The notes under the pieces were generated by a model. The model had not been told where the DNA came from, ran no database searches, and worked only from the letters and a program-made list of their open reading frames with translations. A DNA stretch of 64,000 nt from Podarcis raffonei (lineage: Eukaryota; Chordata; Lepidosauria; Squamata; Lacertidae), in contig NC_070611.1 in the NCBI RefSeq assembly GCF_027172205.1, positions 43,373,479 through 43,437,478 of the forward strand, read 5' to 3'. The position numbers and the translations under genes are program-made. This document shows positions 61,101 through 64,000 of the stretch, piece after piece (the stretch's first letter is position 1; each line of letters starts with the position of its first letter).

Positions 61101-63351
61101 GAGAAACTCATGGATGGGTACCATGCAGAACTGGGGATTTGATAATTTTTTTAAATGTGCAAATAAGGCCCATAACTTAATATCTTACGATCACTATCTG
61201 CCTCAGTTCCTCAGACATTTTCCTGAAAAAGCTCAGAAGCACTGATCTGTGCCCTACATATTTCATTGTGAAGTCGGATGCACCGGCTTCATTCTGCTGC
61301 TGTGAAATCTATGTATTCTCCTACCTTTAAACTCTCCTGTCATTCAATATACTGACTCCTATCTGATTTCTTGCTTCCAATGTATTTAATTTTTGCTCTT
61401 AATGTTTTTAGCCATGTGCTCCTCCAGTTCTACATCTCCTTTTGCATTTGTTCTACATCCCACGCTTGCATTTCAGTAACTTCTCAATAACAGTAGACCT
61501 TCTAGCTTAGCTTCTTTTATTGACGTATTAATAACCCACAAGTGTTCTGAAGAGGGTTGACCCGGTTAACTTTTCTTTAAAAAGTAGGCAATTTGTATAA
61601 AAAAGGGAAATCATAAATAAGTTCTGAAGTCAAATGTTACTGCACTGCAGACTATTGGCAACTATCCAGTGGAAACAGGATGCTGAACTAGATATGCCTT
61701 TGGTCTGAACCATCAGGGCTCTTCTATTTTTAAACATTACAGTTGGATCCTATGCATATAGTCTCAATCCTATTCTCATTCAACTAATGAAACTAAAGGG
61801 TGGAATGATACTGTTAATTAAGGGTGTGTGGCTTTCTTTATATGAAAGTTAAGGGCACATTCATTTATAAGGCTATTTAGGTTCTGTTGTCCTTTCCTTT
61901 TAACATTCAAGGTAATACTGTATGTATTCCACACTTTCTTCAATATAAGGTTTTCAAAATTTTAACTGACTGCAGCAAGGATTATAAAATGCTTTGCTAT
62001 AGAAATTATAATTTAGGAAACTATTGTTTTAATAACTAGCTACAAAACTATCACATCAGAACACACTTTTAATATCATTTACCAATATGCTCAATTTTCT
62101 CTCTGATAACTTCATACTCATGGGGCCAGCGTACTAGATTCAGGTGTCCAGCTGCAGGAGACAGGCCGTATAAATCTCGTGGTTCACGAAGCCGTGGCAC
62201 CCATTTCCCCGAGTTATATTCCAATAAAATCTGTGTGGTCCGTGGCAAAAGTTGATCATAAAAAGAATCTATAAGATTGGGGGGGGGGGAGAGAAGGCAT
62301 TGACTCGTTTTGCCTTGGATAACTTAAATTAGACAGCCAAGTTGTCTGATACAATTGAAAAGAATAATCTCATCTGCCTATCTGACATGATTTCTGTACT
62401 GCATTTATTTTTTTATTGTATGTATGAATTGCCTTTCCTCCAAAAGGAGCCCAGGGCTTCTATCTTACAGAACATGAAGAAGCAACAATAAAGCAAGCAT
62501 ATACAAATAACCACAAACAAGCTATAAAATAACAAGATCATTAAAACACAAAGTTCATTTGCAGCTGCTGGGCATTAAAAACACCAAAATATCAATCTGT
62601 ATAAGAACACAACATTGCAAAACGTAGCAACTATGTTTTTATAGTAATTTATAAACTGGTCCACGGCTCTCTTATCAATTTTGTTTAAGGAAGAAAATGC
62701 AGAATTTGCTTTCAAAATACTTAGGTGTGTGGTTCTGTTCTGTTTTGCAAGTGCTATTATTTCTTCATTTCTATTAGCACATACCCTTTTTAGGGTGGCT
62801 ACTTTATGCCTCCAGCTTCAAGAACTCTCCTCATGCCATCATTACATCGCAGACAATTCCCCACTTGTGTGTGATCTACTTGCACACACGCAGCGCCAGC
62901 AACCCAGTAGTGTGGAAAGGACTTCCTGGCTCATGAGGAGACCTTTCCCAGAGCCCAAAGATGACACCCTCTTCCGGCTCTGGGGAGGGTCTCATCGCAA
63001 GCCATGAAGACTCTCCTGGGGGCTTCCACTTATGCACATTTCACTGCTTAAGCAGGGAGTCGCCTGTACAGATCACAAAAAGATTATTGCCACATATAAA
63101 TATCGATATTATACCACTACTAGATTTTAACAGCGAGTTATCCTCATGTCTGACACTAAACATGATTTCTTTAGATGTTTTTTGCAACACTGCATGCTAG
63201 AACTTTGCTGTGTTCCACCTAGCCGCTAATTCTTCTCTACCCAAATGCATTTCAATTCACTAGTTTGACAATGAACAACGATATTCAGACCTGCATAAAA
63301 GGCACACCGCTCAAGATCTTCTGTTAAAAATGGGTTAAAGGGATCTTCGTC
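37734..63351 (-). CDS. AGBL3: AGBL3 (CCP3), cytosolic carboxypeptidase 3; 5' end beyond window
   Basis: Exons in transcription order: 63291-63351, 62083-62268, 58708-58815, 57088-57235, 55565-56347, 53083-53248, 52544-52670, 51452-51552, 51230-51309, 51010-51058, 49161-49259, 48736-48804, 48111-48224, 47183-47284, 44829-44922, 43223-43294, 42705-42881, 42047-42077, 40851-41062, 40107-40362, 37734-37983. Phases join throughout to 1,094 codons plus stop. The N-domain ([23 protein letters not shown]) precedes an M14 peptidase domain. Zinc ligands are His and Glu of HPGE (55801-55812) and His of DLHGH (53200-53214). The substrate-binding motif is GRDLNRNY, and the catalytic Glu is in TLEVTF (52569-52571). 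The family removes polyglutamate and penultimate acidic residues from tubulin and other proteins. The tail after exon 9 is charged and weakly conserved; exons 18-21 are assigned by phase and splice signals. Confidence 0.92.
38520..39340 (+). mobile_element. CR1-type LINE 3' fragment
   Basis: The plus strand reads like a decayed CR1 reverse transcriptase C-terminus, including a remnant of the ADDTQL catalytic block (gaggacacacagctctg, near 38590). The usual 3' segment, cagctagtgcagaattcagcagccaggctg, runs on to tggcctgactgcactggc. Several stops and indels; dead. It lies in the last AGBL3 intron, antisense to the gene. Confidence 0.7.
40560..40801. mobile_element. Tigger/mariner-like MITE, copy 3
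   Basis: Ends CAGTGGTACCTCGGGTTA and AACCCGAGGTACCACTG, with TA flanks (40558-40559 and 40802-40803). 242 bp. It begins 49 bases downstream of AGBL3 exon 19 (exon low end 40851). Confidence 0.88.
41595..41829. mobile_element. Second MITE family with the same CAGTGGTACCT ends
   Basis: 235 bp with ends CAGTGGTACCTTGG and CCAAGGTACCACTG and TA on both sides (41593-41594 and 41830-41831). The interior (cgttcgaaaactc, gcattcgaaaactg) differs from the copies at 546, 30025 and 40560, so it is a separate family sharing terminal sequence. AGBL3 intron 18. Confidence 0.85.
42310..42678 (-). mobile_element. Sauria SINE, near full length
   Basis: The reverse complement carries the Sauria head (tgtggtctaaaccactgagc), the internal region (ttcgaaagcacaccagtgca) and the tail (ccaggggtcctttacctttt). 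Unlike the copy at 21517, the middle part around the 42.41 kb segment is retained. It ends 26 bases from the donor of AGBL3 exon 17 and lies in the same orientation as AGBL3. Confidence 0.88.
46122..46254. repeat. Palindromic hAT-like MITE
   Basis: Ends caggattgctaacctttggc and gccacaggttagccatcac are inverted repeats. Inner arms are ctggactacaactcccacc and gtggagtccaacaatata. AGBL3 intron 14. Confidence 0.55.
49119..49153. repeat. (TAA)n microsatellite beside an AGBL3 donor
   Basis: About eleven TAA units. On the AGBL3 strand it begins only a few bases after the donor GTAAAG of the exon ending at 49161. Confidence 0.9.
50230..50790 (+). mobile_element. hAT transposase remnant (BED finger end)
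   Basis: The plus strand encodes [16 protein letters not shown], then [18 protein letters not shown] and QRTYFKK. This is the BED-finger-to-linker pattern of hAT transposases and their ZBED/FAM200-like host relatives. The first zinc His is replaced by Cys. Downstream, other frames show hAT-like fragments ([20 protein letters not shown]), with stops and frame changes between them. It is an old, dead DNA transposon inside AGBL3 intron 10, antisense to the gene. No terminal repeats were found. Confidence 0.65.
53823..53864. repeat. (GGAA)n microsatellite
   Basis: Ten or so GGAA/AAGG units in AGBL3 intron 5. Confidence 0.95.
54055..54165. repeat. A/T-rich unclassified interspersed repeat
   Basis: tttatttttatttcatttta followed by taaaacctcaaagaaggtta and an A-rich segment, of the same general type as 62395-62600. 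Confidence 0.3.
55080..55422. mobile_element. Nonautonomous DNA transposon fragment with large palindrome
   Basis: The right end, tcctatagggcgaaaaatac, followed by ggta, looks like a terminal repeat of a lizard DNA element whose ends read tatttttcgccctatagg. The interior is CpG-rich and contains a perfect 46-bp palindrome at 55275-55320. A matching left end was not found, so the left border is a guess. AGBL3 intron 5. Confidence 0.5.
57613..58160 (+). mobile_element. Possible solitary LTR (fossil)
   Basis: Begins TGTCACGGGCC, has an AATAAA-type signal in ctctttaataaagctttcgg near 58100, and reaches a TTACA end near 58160. This layout resembles an LTR of the Gypsy/retroviral kind. No internal genes and no clear target duplication are visible, so it is old or misjudged. 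AGBL3 intron 3. Confidence 0.3.
59445..59580. repeat. Unclassified sauropsid interspersed repeat
   Basis: acaggtaggtagccgtgttg, ccttagagaccaactaagtt and tatgagctttcgtgtgcatg are well-conserved blocks that I recognise as a common reptile repeat; I cannot name its class. It is followed at 59583-59720 by another A-rich repeat. AGBL3 intron 2. Confidence 0.45.
62395..62600. repeat. Unclassified A-rich interspersed repeat
   Basis: attgcctttcctccaaaaggagcccagggcttct followed by an A-rich segment, resembling the repeats at 8268 and 59583. AGBL3 intron 1 of the visible set. Confidence 0.35.
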
Positions 63352-63914
63352 CTAAAAAACAACAGAAAAATACAACAGAAAGTAAGGTCACGTGTTTCTT
63401 GCACACGGAAAGTGGACAAAAATATCTGAAATGGGACACTGCACTCAATAACAGTGACCATTATGATTCTAAATAAAGAAATAATTGAATTGTTTATTTT
63501 TGCTAACTTTGTACTACAGTGCAAATGAAATCAAGAGGGTATCATCATGAAAGAGAACAGATTGCAGGCTTTAAAATATGAAAAATAGACACACCATTAG
63601 AGACCTTAAATAAACAGTTTAATAAACAGTATAGCAAGAATTGTTGGATTGTGAGCAAAGATGCAAGTAATGCCTCCCTTGTAAGTCAGATAAATGAGTT
63701 GGTTTCCCCCCCACCCCCAAAGTCTGTATAGACTTCTAAACTTCTGCTGAATCTGTTGTGCATGAGTCCAATGAATTATGATAACTGCTCACTGCATAAT
63801 ATCCTGCTGTGAATTTGGAAACATGTGAGAGGATTAATAGGGCCAGAATGATTATAAATGCTCCTTAGTAGTCAGTTGTGAAAATCAATACTTGGAATGA
63901 AGTACATGATTTCC

Positions 63915-64000
63915 CTTCTCTCTATTTTATCTTCACAACAACACTGTGAGGTACATTAGGTTGAGAAACAATGACTGGCCCAAGGCCACCCATGGCTACA
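63915..64000 (-). mobile_element. tRNA-derived SINE cut by the window end
   Basis: ttcacaacaacactgtgagg and atgactggcccaaggccacc match the reverse complement of the family at 20313. It runs off the window. Confidence 0.55.

Noticed and set aside
1-64000. CRISPR arrays, operons or other prokaryotic systems
   Set aside because: The window is vertebrate nuclear DNA with spliced genes and SINEs; no such structures are present.

Overview
The window looks like nuclear DNA of a squamate reptile, probably a lizard and perhaps a lacertid. It is AT-rich, with long introns bounded by GT-AG sites, CpG-rich promoters, two Sauria-type SINEs, other tRNA-derived SINEs, a CR1 LINE 3' end, and many short DNA transposons. 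Four protein-coding genes can be assembled exon by exon from recognisable protein families. Their order matches what I recall of human 7q33: AGBL3, TMEM140, CYREN, WDR91. The whole block is inverted in this window.

Layout. 1-4185 is upstream of WDR91; it holds a Tigger-like MITE, a SINE, and a CpG-rich stretch at 2.27-2.64 kb with no assigned gene. 4186-20823 (+) is WDR91, complete: 15 coding exons and 750 codons, including one U12-type AT-AC intron. About 21.5-21.84 kb holds a Sauria SINE. About 21.96-26.54 kb (+) is CYREN, with a non-coding first exon and three coding exons (142 codons). 28098-28700 (-) is the single coding exon of TMEM140 (200 codons); its promoter probably lies at 33.5-34.9 kb. 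The 3' ends of CYREN and TMEM140 face each other. 37734-63351 (-) is AGBL3: 21 coding exons and 1,094 codons are visible, and the first exon or exons lie beyond the right edge. Introns of WDR91 and AGBL3 carry most of the repeats.

What the genes do, from family knowledge. WDR91 is a Rab7/WDR81 partner in endosome maturation. CYREN is a Ku-binding regulator of end joining. TMEM140 is a small four-pass membrane protein of unclear function. AGBL3 (CCP3) is a cytosolic M14 carboxypeptidase that trims polyglutamate and C-terminal acidic residues, for example on tubulin. They are neighbours by conserved synteny and do not form a pathway.

Points most worth checking: the AT-AC intron in WDR91; an orphan Cys-rich, single-pass-membrane-like exon on the minus strand at 32860-33056; an interferon-response-type element at the likely TMEM140 promoter; a 46-bp perfect palindrome at 55275-55320; and several transposons lying next to AGBL3 and WDR91 splice sites. 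I did not find a new multi-gene system.
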